Made by a program: the position numbers and the translations under genes
The notes under the pieces: model-generated
What the model saw: only the letters and a program-made list of their open reading frames with translations
What the model was told of the DNA's origin: nothing
Databases searched by the model: none
Shown: positions 33,713 through 45,413 of the stretch, piece after piece
How positions within the stretch are numbered: position 1 is the stretch's first letter
Layout: each line of letters starts with the position of its first letter
DNA from: Holtermannia corniformis
Lineage: Eukaryota; Basidiomycota; Tremellomycetes; Holtermanniales
Assembly (NCBI GenBank): GCA_001599935.1
Contig: BCIJ01000025.1
Coordinates: 148,770-212,769 of the forward strand
Reading direction: 5' to 3'
Length of the DNA stretch: 64,000 bases

Positions 33713-34494
33713 TCTTGCAGCGCTCGCACCAAGTGTTGCAGTGATTCCCCTGCGCTACCTACCCATGAGTTTGCAACACCACCTTGCAGTCGTTGAACCG
33801 AGTTTTGAGCGATCTACAGCAGCTCATGAAGCAACGCGTTGGCCACAGCAAAGTCATCTTACGTAAGCTGCTTCAAGTGGCAGTCGTCGTCGGTGGCACT
33901 CTGCTGGCCGTCTCGCGCCTGGAAAACGCGCTTGCAAGGTGTCGGTAGCGGTGCGGTTCGCTCAGGTCTCAACACGAGAGCCGTTTGTCAGATTGCGTTG
34001 TCATGAGTGCTCTGCGAGAGGTTCCAGTGGTAGGCATGTGTGAGCTGTGATTTATTAGTGGCGCGTGGCTGTCTGTCGCCATGTGCTGCGCATCGTCAAT
34101 GTACATGACCATGACTATGTATCTGGATTGACCACGCCTTTAGGTGTCGCTCTACACTCGAGCCTACTGTCAGTCATCCGCGTGACACTTGGCCGACAAC
34201 GTAGCAGCGTCTCGTAAGCGCCTCCTCGTGGACCCACGCGGTGTCGCCGCAGAAGCCCAGGCCCATCGATCCGTCGAAAATGGCGCCCATCGGTTCCGCA
34301 GACTCGGGCCGCTCAAACTCTGTTCCGCAGCGAGCGGTGCCGAGCATTGCATTCAAGCTGGACCGGTTCCGTGTGATTCAGGTTCAAACACTGATCTTTT
34401 CTCGGGACCGCAAGAAGCGTCGTGTCATAAATACATTATCGATGTGGTACGATATACCAAAAAGCCCAAAAATCTATGAGTGTCCAATCTAGCC
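33713..34494. other. Kexin upstream region with a possible small ORF
   Basis: 782 bp between the kexin ATG and the 3' end of the Cpl1-like gene. On the minus strand 34356-34174 is open for about 60 codons (GTARCGTEFERPESAEPMGA, then GLGFCGDTAWVHEEALTRRC). It has three Cys and protein-like composition and may be the last exon of an unresolved small gene. Otherwise this should be kexin promoter. Confidence 0.3.
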
Positions 34495-35718
34495 TCAAAC
34501 GCAGCGACCGTCGCGCAGTGTAAAGCCCTTGATGCAGACACCTGTACAATGTCAGACAAAGCTCGATTCCAATCGGCATTGATACGTACGCGCTTCACAC
34601 TTGCCCCTCATACAGGTTGCGCCTCCCAGCCGAGAGACGCCTAGCATTGTTGAGCAGTCCTCGCCAGTGCCCTCGGATGAGCAGCCACCGCAAGACAGCA
34701 AATCTTGTTGCACGTCAATGCACTAGGAAATGTCAGCTCGTGAGATCTTGGGCGTGCACCACACTCACCTCGAAAGCGCCGCGGCTGCCAGGGATTGGGC
34801 ACGAAGTCATGCCTTGCGGACAGTTGGGGTTCTTGAGAATAGTCTGGAGGTAGTCGAGAGCACGCTTCTTGCGACGAGCCTGGGCAGCGACGGATGCCGA
34901 CGACGTGTAACTTGGGCACGAGCCATCTGCCGCGATCGTGCCGGGGCAGGCAGCGCAGTGCGAAGTAGCCGAGTTGACACAAAAGTTGTTGCTGTAGCAG
35001 TAGCCCTGGGTTTCTGACCCGGTGGTGTCTGTAGCGGTGCCGCAAGCGATACCGCAGCGACCTGTTGTTTGAGAACAGCTTTGGTAGCTGTGACTGCATT
35101 CGTTGTCTGAGAGTAACGTATTCAGTCGAGCTCGTACGGGTCACGAGCGACTCACCGCTTGCACAGATACCTGGAACACTACACTGGTTGCTAGAGTACG
35201 TGCCACCACCCGAAGAACACGAGCTTGAACATGTGCCCGCCGCTGTACACGACGAGGCAGTACACGTTGGCGCCGTCGAATCGGACGTATCTATATCATG
35301 TCAGAGTCACGCACGCGCTCTTCGCAGAGACATACCATCGTAGAACTGGAAGCCTTGCGGGCAGGCAGCGGAAGCTGCACTAGGGTCGGTACAGATACTA
35401 CGAGTGTCTGTCAGTTGGGTCAATGATTTGACAACGTCAACTCACGCTTGCGAATTGTTCTCTTCCGTGTTCTTCTCCCAGTACCTGTCGTAACAAGTCT
35501 AATAGACAATCAGCGTTTTGGCACCCGCTAAGGCGGCTTGCACTTACACTATATCTACCGCTGGTTGGCTTTACACAGGTACCGTACTGCAGAGCGCCCT
35601 TGGTGGGGTACACAATATAGGCAGGACCGCTAGCGCAAGTCTCACCAGAGATGACCGCAGCGAGCGCCGAACGCCCAAGGACAGCGACGGCGAAGGGGAG
35701 AAGGACCGACAAGCGCAT
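34495..35718 (-). CDS. Cysteine-rich secreted protein with C-terminal Cpl1-like domain
   Basis: ATG 35718 begins a signal peptide (MRLSVLLPFAVAVLGRSALA). About six exons encode a Cys-rich ectodomain (CYDRYWEKNTEENNS, ICTDPSAASAACPQGFQFYD, CTASCTAAGTCSSSCSSGGG, CSQTTGRCGIACG, YCYSNNFC). The C-terminal domain matches the basidiomycete Cpl1-like pattern: GAFECIDVQQDLLSCGGC, EDCSTMLGVSRLGGATCMRG, and across the last intron VCIKGFTLRDGRC. Cryptococcus Cpl1 is a secreted virulence-linked protein; the role here is unknown. Just before the domain is a polybasic RRKKR|ALDYL site of the kexin type, so release of the domain by the neighbouring gene's product is plausible. The stop is at 34495. Confidence 0.8.
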
Positions 35719-37143
35719 CGTGAAAGAATGTCGGAGGGGCTGACGGGAGGAGAGGACGGGAGGAGCGGGAAGGTGGCGGTGGCGACGGGCTTGAGACGGG
35801 AGACGAGAGGAGATGAAGACATTATCACCGTCGGCATCCTGACTTTGAGGGTCGACGAAGCGCAGGCCATAGCTACTGCTTGCGGCTTGAGCGCCTGCTT
35901 GCAGCTAATTCTCCGTCGCCGGACGCCTGGTCTCAGAACCCTGCGTTGGTTGCCGATGCCAACCAATCGTTGAGTGTGCCCAGGCGCGTCCTCTTGCCGC
36001 ATGCGAATGCTCCGCACCGTCAACGCAACCGTCTCAGACGTCCCAGGAGCGGTCTCAGTCTTAGCGGCCTAGGCGTCGTGGACCTATTCGCACGAGGATG
36101 GCTGGCCCGTGGCAGCGATTGGTTGCATGTGCCCGAACCTGGTTACGTTCTGGCCCGAGGCCACGGATGCGCCCAGATGCGTTCCGAGACAACTCCGAGC
36201 GTTCCCGTCAGGTACCTCCCGGAAGAAGCAATTTTGATCAGGCACGCTACAAGCTTCCTTCGAACAGTCGCGCCCGATCACCCCCGGACCGTTTTCACGG
36301 ATCCGATTCAATGGTACAGTATCCGGGACGCAATCGACAATTAGGGATAAACCTTCGCGTCACAGATGCCGGGTCTAGCGTCTTGCAAGTCGACCGCGCT
36401 ACTGTATGTCGGCCACTGAACGCTACATGGCGTCTAACCCTCCAACATGGACATCTCGTCACGACGACAGATCCGGTTCGCTTACGACATTTGTAGGGTT
36501 TGAAGCATCGGACGCCCCTTCACGAGCGCTCCCCCTGGAGGGCTTCCCCTGCACGAGCGCTCCCCTGCCGAGCGCTCTCCCTGTCGAACGCTCAGGTTGT
36601 CGTACCAACGCCACGGGCCCATGGTCGTACTCTTGCCTAGACGCAGTACGACACAAGGGTCCTTGGCAAACCCTACGTAGGCCTAGCCGGTCTGAGACAG
36701 TCCCCTGAGCGACTGTGACAAGCACGTTCACTTGCAAGCCAAGTGTAACGCATGGCCCTCTTGCAACTCGTCACATACAGTTTGCAAATCGTCACATACA
36801 GTAGTGCCCGCTCGTCAAACCCTGGCCAGCCATTCAGGAGGCAGCTGGGAAGCTCGACACAGCGGGCCCACATATCGCCGCACGGCGTGTCCGTCATCGC
36901 CTGTCGCTAGATCGACAATCCATCGGCGTGACCGAGCTGAAGACGGTAGTACAACAGATCGCGGACTTGGCTGTAAGAGGGTAAGCCGCGAGGTGAGCCT
37001 AGTAGCTCGTGCACCGGGTCCACGGGTCGTGCAACATCGACACCGCATTGTTCCCACCGCGTTGTGGAGCTCCGCGTCACGCGTAGACTCTACTCCGGCA
37101 GCACGGACCCTCTGGCATACAACAACCATCTCGCACACTCGAC
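35719..37143. other. Gene-poor stretch, 1.4 kb
   Basis: No supported gene. A G/A-rich block at about 35690-35790 lies just upstream of the Cpl1-like start on its coding-opposite strand. Short direct repeats occur, such as TTGCAA(C/A)TCGTCACATACAGT twice at 36762-36802 and GAGCGCTCCCC words at 36520-36570. It may contain lost 5' sequence of the truncated 2OG-like gene that follows, but no similarity was readable. Confidence 0.4.
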
Positions 37144-37917
37144 ATGCTGTCTGATCTTCAGTCGGCTGATCATGGCTTCCAGACAGTCGTTTTGTGTCTG
37201 CACAACTCCTATCCACCCGAGGGTTGCACCGCAAGCGAGCAGCTGAGAGGCAAAGATCTCGGCATGTGGACCGCGGCTGTGAACGCTGGGTTCGAGCCGC
37301 GGTTGATGTGTATCTACAAGATTCTCGGGGGCGAAGAGGAGACTGAAGCGAATCCGGCGTTTGAGAGCATGGATCTCAGCGGCGAGGACGATTCTGACGG
37401 CTCGGAACACAGCCGCTCAATCGATCTCTCGGATGATGGCCATGTTCTCGATGCGGACGAGCAGGCCCGACCAGACCCCGAGCTCGCAAAGTATATCGAG
37501 ACTCGTCGCCACGAAATCGAAGCTCAGTGGCAACGCAATCACCATCACACTACCACCGTCCGTGCCGTTTACGCAGCCCTCGCTGGCATAGTGAGCCGAA
37601 AGACCTCATTGTTGCACATCCGTGCTGCTGTTATCGGTACCCGCTTTGACCTTCCGCAAACCAACGACTGGAGTACGACTGCCGAAGGGACCGAGGTCGC
37701 CGAGAATTTCTGGCTTTGTCCCAGTGATGCCGTCTTTGGGGAGGTCTGGCAGGGAGCTGGTTTCGGCATCGAAGCAACGGTGAGTGCACCCATGTTGTCC
37801 ACGTAGCTTGTTACTGACACTAGCTAGGACGTCAAGGGACTCAGCGTTCGCGGTGCTATCTTCATCACGATCCCAGGCCCCTCTGCCGAATCGACCGATG
37901 TCGACATGCAAGAATAA
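37144..37917 (+). CDS. 2OG-oxygenase-like paralogue 1, 5'-truncated
   Basis: Two exons (37144-37779, 37828-37917) give 241 residues. The protein aligns only with the C-terminal part of the two genes downstream: EQLRGKDLGMWTAAVNAGFEP here against NRLRGQDLLLWQAAKHLQLD in paralogue 3. It then has an acidic Ser/Asp-rich loop and EIEAQWQRNHHH, and ends near GLSVRGAIFITIPG, matching the final strand of the others. The double-stranded beta-helix core that precedes this region in the family is absent. ATG 37144 may be a secondary start in a decayed gene, or exons may exist upstream that I could not read. Any remaining function is unclear. Confidence 0.55.
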
Positions 37918-38173
37918 ACGCGCGTGTTAGAGGCTTCCTTGTGAATTGTACTTTATTCATGCGTATGACACGTCGAATGTCGATTATGACCTGGTCTGAA
38001 CGCGCCGCCCCGGACACCGGGTATTACAACTGCCGCCTGTCCAACCCTCGGCCACCACCACCCACCAAGGACTGAAGACGACTTTTTGTGAGTGTTGGGC
38101 CTGCCAACCCCGCGTGTAGCTCACGCACGCGAGACAGACATTGCTACCGCGCAACGGTGTCCAGCCTCATTCG

Positions 38174-40216
38174 ATGCCGGAATTCATCTTCCAACGTCCA
38201 TCAACCATCAAGAATGCGCCGTCGGTCACGTATGCCTCGTCACCACGCATGTCTAGGACAGAGCAGGGGTCTCCTGTAATCGAATCACCTACCGCCTTGG
38301 GACAGCGCCAGCCTGGACCTGCAGTCCCATTTCTCTTTACACGCGATCGCCACAGTCCCGAAGTCGATATCGCAAGGTCACCCTCGCTGCCTCCCGCCTC
38401 GACGACTGAGCTTCAAGCGCTTCCCCTGAGTACATCGTCGCCAGTGCCGGAAGCTGCCGAAGTCTCCACTCGCGCCGAGTCCTCGGACACAATGTCGGAT
38501 TCCGAGACGGAGTCCGAAGGTGAAGAAGACGATTCGCATGAGTTGCCCCCGGTGAGACAAGTGGTTGCAGAGGGCAACGCACGTCAGAGAGAGTTCATGG
38601 CCCAGCCTCTCGCCCAGTTTGCCAAGAGTCTGCAGGAGCGCAAGCCGACTTTTCCATGTGCTGGCACGATTGAAACCAGGAAATCGGTAACTCTTTGGTA
38701 CCACGACGATGAAGCGCGTGGCCGCGGACCCCGGTACGCTGGCAGGGAGGCGTCACAGATATGAAATTAATGACAATACAGCAAGCCACTCCGCTTTCCG
38801 GTGGATGAAAACGATGCCAGCTACCGTCACGCGCTTTCATGGCTCGCGTACGAGGAGGACGATGGGGCGAATATGGTACGTAGACCATGGCAATCCGCAC
38901 GCGTTAACCATCCGACAGGCACCTGATTACTTCTTGGAGTGGAACGACCCGGTACCAGCCCTTCTCCGTCTTCTCGGCAGAACGTTCGGCGATGATTCAG
39001 TCGGGCCTTTGCACATCAGGCGCCAGCGATACTTCTTGAAAAAAGTCAATGAATACAGCAAACTGCAAGCAATCACTAAGCGTGACGATTCTCATATCGG
39101 CAATCTCATTCTTCTCCTGCCGTCGTACTACACTGGTGGTGCACTGAGCGTGCGCTGCTCCAACGCGCTTGCGGATTGCTTGATCATGGTGAACAAGCGT
39201 GACAAGGTGAAGCCTACGGTTGACGATCACCTGATCCGTGAGTACCTCCCACCGGGGGCACCGCGCAACCTGCTGATGTCGCTGCAGATTGGATCTTCAT
39301 TCCGGCTGGTGACCTTTTCGATATTGATACCATCAAGAGTGGCTTCTTCGCAGCCGTGACCTACGAGCTTGATGAAGAGGACCCTAATGCCGAACACCCA
39401 GCGCCCAGTCTGACATTTGACGTCACCCGGACTACCACATATCGTCAGCTGAAAGCGGCTTGGGCTACTGTCACCAGGCATGGAGACGAAGAAGGCGTCG
39501 AGGGGGCGAGAGAAGGCGCATTGCTTCACCCCCTTGCATCCCGTTACGGTTCGGGGATCGATCGGATCGTCTCGAGTAACGAGCTTCAAGGCATCGACAG
39601 CATGATATGGGCGTCGGCCGAAGCTCTTGGCTTGGAAGTGAGTGTTGAGCTCATCAGCAAGCGCAAGGTCAAGGAAGCCATGGAGAACTACGAGTTCGGG
39701 GGATCCGTCACCTCCGGGGGTGGTTCTGCCTTCTCGCCTGGCAGCAGCGCTTACGACTCGGATGACCTTGCGTCTGATACTTCGAATCGCAGTGACACGA
39801 GTATGGAAGGCGGCGACGACGGCATTGACAAGGAGAAAGAAGCGGACGACGCGATCTTCTTGCACAAATTCCACATCGAATCGAACCTCCCGGCTCTGGA
39901 GGCTGCGTGGAACGCACGTATGCAGCAGTGCAAAGAGGCCGACGAAGCAACCGCATATGCGTCAGTGTTGCAGCCAAATATACTGGAACTGCCACTCCGC
40001 GGTCGCGTCGTCAAGTTTGGCAATGTCCATGTTCTCCCAGGCATTGACAACAGCGAATACGTCTCCGGGAGTGCCCCGGCCAGCCCCTGCTCGTACACTC
40101 ATTCGAAAAGCACATGGCTCGACAACATTCGCGTCCTCGTCATCCGACAGTCAATTGACGCGGCCGATGACGACACGGCCGAGGATGAGCCACCGCACAA
40201 GAAGATGAGAATTTGA
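38174..40216 (+). CDS. 2OG-Fe(II) oxygenase-like protein, paralogue 2
   Basis: Four exons (38174-38733, 38782-38875, 38919-39237, 39288-40216) join in frame to 633 residues. A long Ser/Pro/acidic N-terminus leads into the fold: KPLRFPVDENDASYRHALSW, RYFLKKVNEYSKLQA, NLILLLPSYYTGGALSVR, then across an intron HWIFIPAGDLFDIDTIKSGF and AVTYELD. This follows the basidiomycete prolyl-4-hydroxylase-like pattern (LVVCLP..F.GG.L, then WAAF..D.EHEV..V..G....TYNL). The iron-binding H-x-D is not recognisable; the aligned positions read QAI/KRDD. The C-terminal region is acidic (SDDLASDTSNRSDTSMEGGD), ending in a basic KKMRI. The protein is probably a non-catalytic or altered member. Confidence 0.7.
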
Positions 40217-40401
40217 GATAGTTCCTGGTCGAGATGCAAAGCGGTCGTAACGCCGCAGCGCGCATGTTCAATCTGGACTGGTGCTGTCCAACCTTAACCA
40301 AGCGCGTCGGTCAGGTGTGCGAGGAATGCCCCAGGTATATAGAGCCAACGTCTATGTGATTCTGCGCACCGCGTTTGATGCACATTATGCCATCAAGCAC
40401 C

Positions 40402-42332
40402 ATGAGTGAGAAGTATGCCCTTGTGAGTTGGTAGTTGAGGAGGGAAGCGTCTATTGACTGTCCATTGTAGATGAACAAGATCTTGGCGCAGAACGCGCGC
40501 ATGCTTGACATGCTCGAACACGCGCCTTCACTGTCTGTCACTGGGGACACCGTCACCATGCGCACCGAGTCATCGACACGCACTGCTTCGCCTCTGCCAT
40601 CCGCTGGGTGTGCCGAGCCGGTCAAGGGTACGTCGCAGACCTTACGAGGGGCCTAGTTAACCTGTCAGGAGACCGTTGGGAGGGTACTCCTCAGCCACCA
40701 AAAGCAACCGCTTCTTTCACCGCCGCTCTCACGGCACTGGAGGCATTTTCCAAACGTCCTCTGGCGAAGCTGAGCGCGGCTCTCGCTTCCCAACCGGGCA
40801 GCTTTGCCTGCGGGGGAGTCATCAAAGTCGTTGACGGTACTTGCGTGCATTTGAGGCGCCGTAGCCTCTTGAACTACACATCCTCTTTGTGGTGGGTAGC
40901 CACCCTTTGAGGAATGGCAACTGAATATAGAAAACCAGGGAGCCTGTACACCTCCCCATCGGGGTCCTCGCGAAAGCAATGTCCTACCTGCATCCTACTT
41001 GCAAGGAAGACGATGTGAACGTCTACAAGGTTAGTTGACGCGCCGCGCTCTGCACGCTCTGATATGCGTGACAGTCCGGCGACTTCGAGGTGTATGGCAT
41101 GAGCCACCTGCCGGATATTCTTGACGCGATCTCGCCCTTGGTGGAGCAACGATTGGGCGACCAACTACGCTCGTACGCAGGACGCCTGAACGTTCATCCC
41201 GAGAGCATCCGAGGATCAACTCACGAGGTGAAGAAGCATGATTCTGTCCACGTCGGCGACGTAATCATCGTCTTGCCTTCGCTCTTTGAAGGCGGCGAGA
41301 TGACTGCGCTTTTCGGCGAGAACGACGCGACGGAAGGTACCGTCATCGTCCAAGGTCGCAAACCGACCGACCCGGCCAACCCCGATTACGATCTGCGTGA
41401 GTGTGTCTATAATATCGCATCTTGGCTGACTGTTGAGTGCAGACTGGGGATTCGTACCCGTTGGCAACTCTGTCGAGGTGGCAGCCGTCACCAAAGGCGA
41501 CATGATGACTCTGACGTACCGCATCTACAACAACATACCTGCATGCGGGACCGGGCCGTCACCAGTGTCGTACGACCTGACCGCCCTGCCAGTATTCCGA
41601 AAGCTCCAAGCGCTGATTCAAGCTCATGATGGAGATGTGCTTCATATGGCGTCTCCCTTGACGGACGAGTATGGCTCCAACCCGAACTTGTTGCCCGGCG
41701 AGAACAGACTCCGCGGCCAAGACTTGCTGCTCTGGCAAGCGGCCAAGCATCTCCAGCTGGACTGTAAAGTGGTCTTCCTAAACCTCCACACGCTCGAAAA
41801 GACGACTGACGACGACGACGACTCGAGCGACTTTACCAGCAGTGGCACCCCTGATTCGGACTCGGACTCGTCCGACGACAGCAGCATTCACGAGGCGGAA
41901 ACGCCGGTACTCAAGGCGAAGCGCGATGCCGAAGACGAGGCCTATTGCGCTTTCCGGTCACTCGAGATCACCCAACACTGGGAGATTGCGGCCGAATTGG
42001 CTCGCAAGGAGGAGGAGACGCTGAAGAAGCTTTTGGCGTTGCAGACGCACTCTTTCCGAGCGTCGGACGATTTCGAGGCTGTCAAGGCTGCGACTGCGCC
42101 GCTGTGGTCTGATGTACACTTGCTGCGCAGGGTCGAGGAGACGGAGTATGTGTACGAGGTGCGTGACTGCGATGTCCGCACTTTTAGGCTGAAACTGGCG
42201 TAGGGCGCGAACAACAGTACGCAAATCATTCGGGTTCTTCTTATCACCAGCACCGCCAAGGAAACGGACGGCTCGGACGAGGCAGAGGAAAGCAGCGTGG
42301 ACGAGGACGAAGACATTTCGCTCTTCGATTGA
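40402..42332 (+). CDS. 2OG-Fe(II) oxygenase-like protein, paralogue 3
   Basis: Seven exons (40402-40422, 40471-40627, 40669-40891, 40939-41029, 41075-41396, 41443-42158, 42204-42332) give 552 residues with consistent phases. The order matches paralogue 2: GSFACGGVIKVVD, EPVHLPIGVLAKAMSYLHP, LRSYAGRLNVHPES, VGDVIIVLPSLFEGGEMTAL, HWGFVPVGNSVEVAAVTKGD, TLTYRIYNN, ENRLRGQDLLLWQAAKHLQ. At the expected metal site the sequence is THEVKKHDS, where the Asp of H-x-D appears replaced by Val. An Asp/Ser tract (TTDDDDDSSD) and an acidic C-terminus follow. The first exon codes only seven residues. The gene is 50 bp from the convergent Hsp70 gene. It looks like a tandem duplicate of paralogue 2 that has diverged widely. 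Confidence 0.7.
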
Positions 42333-42382
42333 TCAGCTCCGCTCGGTGAATGCGATGCAATGCGATCCATGCCAGTCTACTT

Positions 42383-45173
42383 CTATAGCTCTTGATGCTT
42401 TGGCACGGCTGTTGTTGTGCTCTCTGCGCTCAAGCTCTCCGAGGCACTGGCAGACGCATTGGCCGTCGACGACGCGGTGCTAGACGACTTTCGCGGCGCA
42501 CGAGGTGGTCGCTTGTTAACGAGTCTTAGTACCTGCACACCATCAGCTCCCGCCCAGCGCCACCACGCAACTGACCGTAGCCTGCAGAGTCTTGCCTTTA
42601 CTCTCCAAATCCTTGATCAGTACGACCGGGTCTTTAGTCTTGACTTCGTCAAGCTTGACCTGCTCGGTCATGCCCGTGTCCATCCAGACTTCGAGCTCTC
42701 TCATCATCTTCTCAACGACGTCGAGCTCGTCTTTAGTGTATTTCGGCGGTACGACTGACGGATCGTCGTCTTTCGCCGCCGCAGCCGATTCGATCGCCGC
42801 CGTGTTGTTCTTGGTGGCGTCGACGAGGAACTTGCGAGCAGCGAACATGGCCTGCTGGAAGTCTTCGATCGCTTTCGGGCGGCCCATGTACTCTGTGAAC
42901 CGGTGGATGACGGGTTTCTCAACGTCCCTGCGGTCGATCAACTCGATCCACGAGCCGGGATCAACGGCCACTCACTCTAGATCGGTCCGTTTCCGCCTCA
43001 GCTCGGTTTCACTCGCGCTCTCAGCCTGATCCCCGAGCCACGCAAACGTCTGGTCCAACAGCTTGTTCATCGCCTCGCGTTCCGTTGGCGTCGCGAATTC
43101 CTGCAACGCCTTTTGCGATGCGTCGGGGCTGAGTAGGTTCTGCAGTCGGTACAGGTATCCTTCGAGCAGGTTACGAGCCTCTTCGCGGTCCGCCTTTGAT
43201 TTCTCCATCGCGGCGATCGCAGCGAGCCTGGGCGAGCGTCAACGCTAGTCCTTGTAACAATCAACCGCCACTCACTTTGCCCTGGCCGCACGCTTCTGCT
43301 CGCCCGTCAACGCGCGGAAGCCAAGCTGGGTCTCTCTCGACTTGAGCGCGATCTTCTTTAGCGACGGCACGACGTCTTGTGCCTGATCCTCTCCGTCTTC
43401 AGCCCCCTCGTCCTTTTTAGCACCCGCGCCAAACAGTTCCTTGAGCTTGCCCGCGACCCCGGAATCGACGACGTCGTCGTGTTCCGTCGCCAAGACGACG
43501 TTTGCGACGTGCAGCAGGCCCTTGGAGTCAATCTTCATGGTGAGCTTGATGACGGGGTCAGGGGCTGTAAAGTTTGCCAGGGCGGCGGCGACGCCTAGGA
43601 TGTCGACTTGGGCAATCTCTTGGATGGCGCTGGCGGTATCAGCATAGGTCACGTATGTGCCGGGCCACTCACACACTGGGTGAAGAGTACTTGAACTCGA
43701 CTTTGAAATCGTCCGTCTTGCCCTTGTACACCAATACGGCTTTGTCGCCGACGCTGGCGTCGGGCGCAAACACGACGTGACCCAGGCCATCGACAATCTC
43801 GTACCCGATTCGATCGACGAGGCGGATATCCTTGGTCTTGAACTGCCTGCTGAGGACTGCGCCATGGAACGCGGCACCGAGTACGGCGCCTTCGTCGGCG
43901 TTGACGTTTTGGGCAATCAGCTCGGACCCGACGGCGTGTTTGACTTGGGAGAGGACGAGTGGGACGCGCGTGTTGCCGCCAAAGAGGATGACAGATGTTA
44001 GGTTTGCGAGCGTGAGGTTTGCCGACGAGAGAGCGGTTTGGATCGGGAGGGCGAACCGGGGCGCGAGTGGCTCGATCGCGGCTTCGAACGAGGAGCGAGC
44101 GATGCGCGAGCGATAGTCGATGTCGTCGTACAAAGACTCGACCTGGTCATGTCAGCGCACGGCCCGAGGTTGACTAGCGACGTACACTCGCTCCGCTCTC
44201 CTGGTTGGCAGACAAGACGTGCTTGACCCTGCTAGCCTCTTTCCACAGCTTGCGCATCGCGCGTGCATCCTGCTCGACGCCGGCCGCAGCCGGACCTTTT
44301 TGACTCTTGAAGTCGTCGATGAGGAGCGCCTGGACTGCCTGATCGAACAAGACACCTCCGACGGCCTCGTCGGCCGAGGCGACGACTTGGACATGGGTCG
44401 TGTTGACCAACGTTTTTGATTTCGGCGCGTTCGGAGGCGGCGCCGCGCTCTGCCAGAAAGCCAGCACTGTGGCCGTGGTCGTGAGCGCTCCCGAGTCGTA
44501 GACGAGGTGGTACTCTTTGTGCTCTGTAAACGAGCGCGTCATGGCGTAGTTGATGCCGACGGCACCGCCTTCTGAAACCATGGCGAGGCAGCTGAGGCCG
44601 GCAATGTCGAGAGCGTCTTTGACGGCTTTACGCTGGTGTTGGGTGAACGAGGCTGGGACGGTCAGGACGGCCGAAGAGACCGTCTCGTGGCCTGCGAGGG
44701 ATTCAGCGAGAGACTTGGCGTACGCGAGCTGCATGGCGAGCAGTGTTTCCGGCGACCATGTTTGCGTCGCGTCGGTGGTTGTAGGGTGGGCAAACACGAG
44801 CGTGCCAGAGTCAAGGGTGGGTGGTGATGGATACAGAGCTGGGTTCGGTACCAAAGTCGAGCCTAGCAGAGGTTTGCTGTAAGGAAAGTAGGTCTCTGGG
44901 AACCGAGTTGCCTGATCGATCGTCAGTCGTCACGACGCTATCAGCGTCAACCACACTCACCACATTGGCGGCCTCGGCGCCAAAGACTCTGTCGTCACGC
45001 TTCCACCCGACGGCACTATGGATCTTGCGCTTCGAGTCCTTGTCGAGCACGACGTCGAACGGGACGCCAGGTTTCACCAGTGAGATCTTTGTAAACTCTG
45101 CGCCGTAGTCGATTGCGAGCACCGCTGCTCGTGCGACGGGGGCGAGCAGCAGCACAAGCGCAAAGAGCTTCAT
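42383..45173 (-). CDS. LHS1: ER-lumenal Hsp70-family chaperone, Lhs1/GRP170 type
   Basis: Lhs1 is the large Hsp70 of the ER and acts as nucleotide-exchange factor for Kar2/BiP. ATG 45173 begins a signal peptide (MKLFALVLLLAPVARA), immediately followed by AVLAIDYGAEFTKISLVKPG, the phosphate-1 loop. The ATPase domain continues with AVLTVPASFTQHQRKAVKDA, GLSCLAMVSEGGAVGINYAM, LVYDSGALTTTATVLAF, VGGVLFDQ, SSFEAAIEPLAPRFALPIQT and VILFGGNTRVPLV. The substrate half has the long acidic/Lys loop and helical lid typical of GRP170 (TPTEREAMNKLLDQTFAWLG, YTKDELDVVEKMMRELEVWM). The last exon ends in HQEL, an HDEL-like ER-retrieval signal. The stop is at 42383-42385. At least six exons. Confidence 0.93.
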
Positions 45174-45413
45174 GGCGAGCGAGGTGGTGAGGGCTTGCCA
45201 GGCTGATACGCGTGTATAGCTGCACTTTTCGAGTTCGAAGATGGTCGAGTGCAGTCTTCAGCTCGCTGGCCAAGACGGGTCGTGACGTGGAGTTTCACGC
45301 GAGCCTACAATATAGGCGTGCGGTTAGGCTCGCACCCGCACGCCTAATATGCACCTAATCAGCACCACCAGCAATCCATCCTCAAGACGACTGCATCCAA
45401 GCAAGCAAGCACC

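Noticed and set aside
38174..42332. Calling the 2OG-like paralogues active prolyl 4-hydroxylases
   Set aside because: The H-x-D iron-binding pair is not found at the expected place, so catalytic activity is not claimed.
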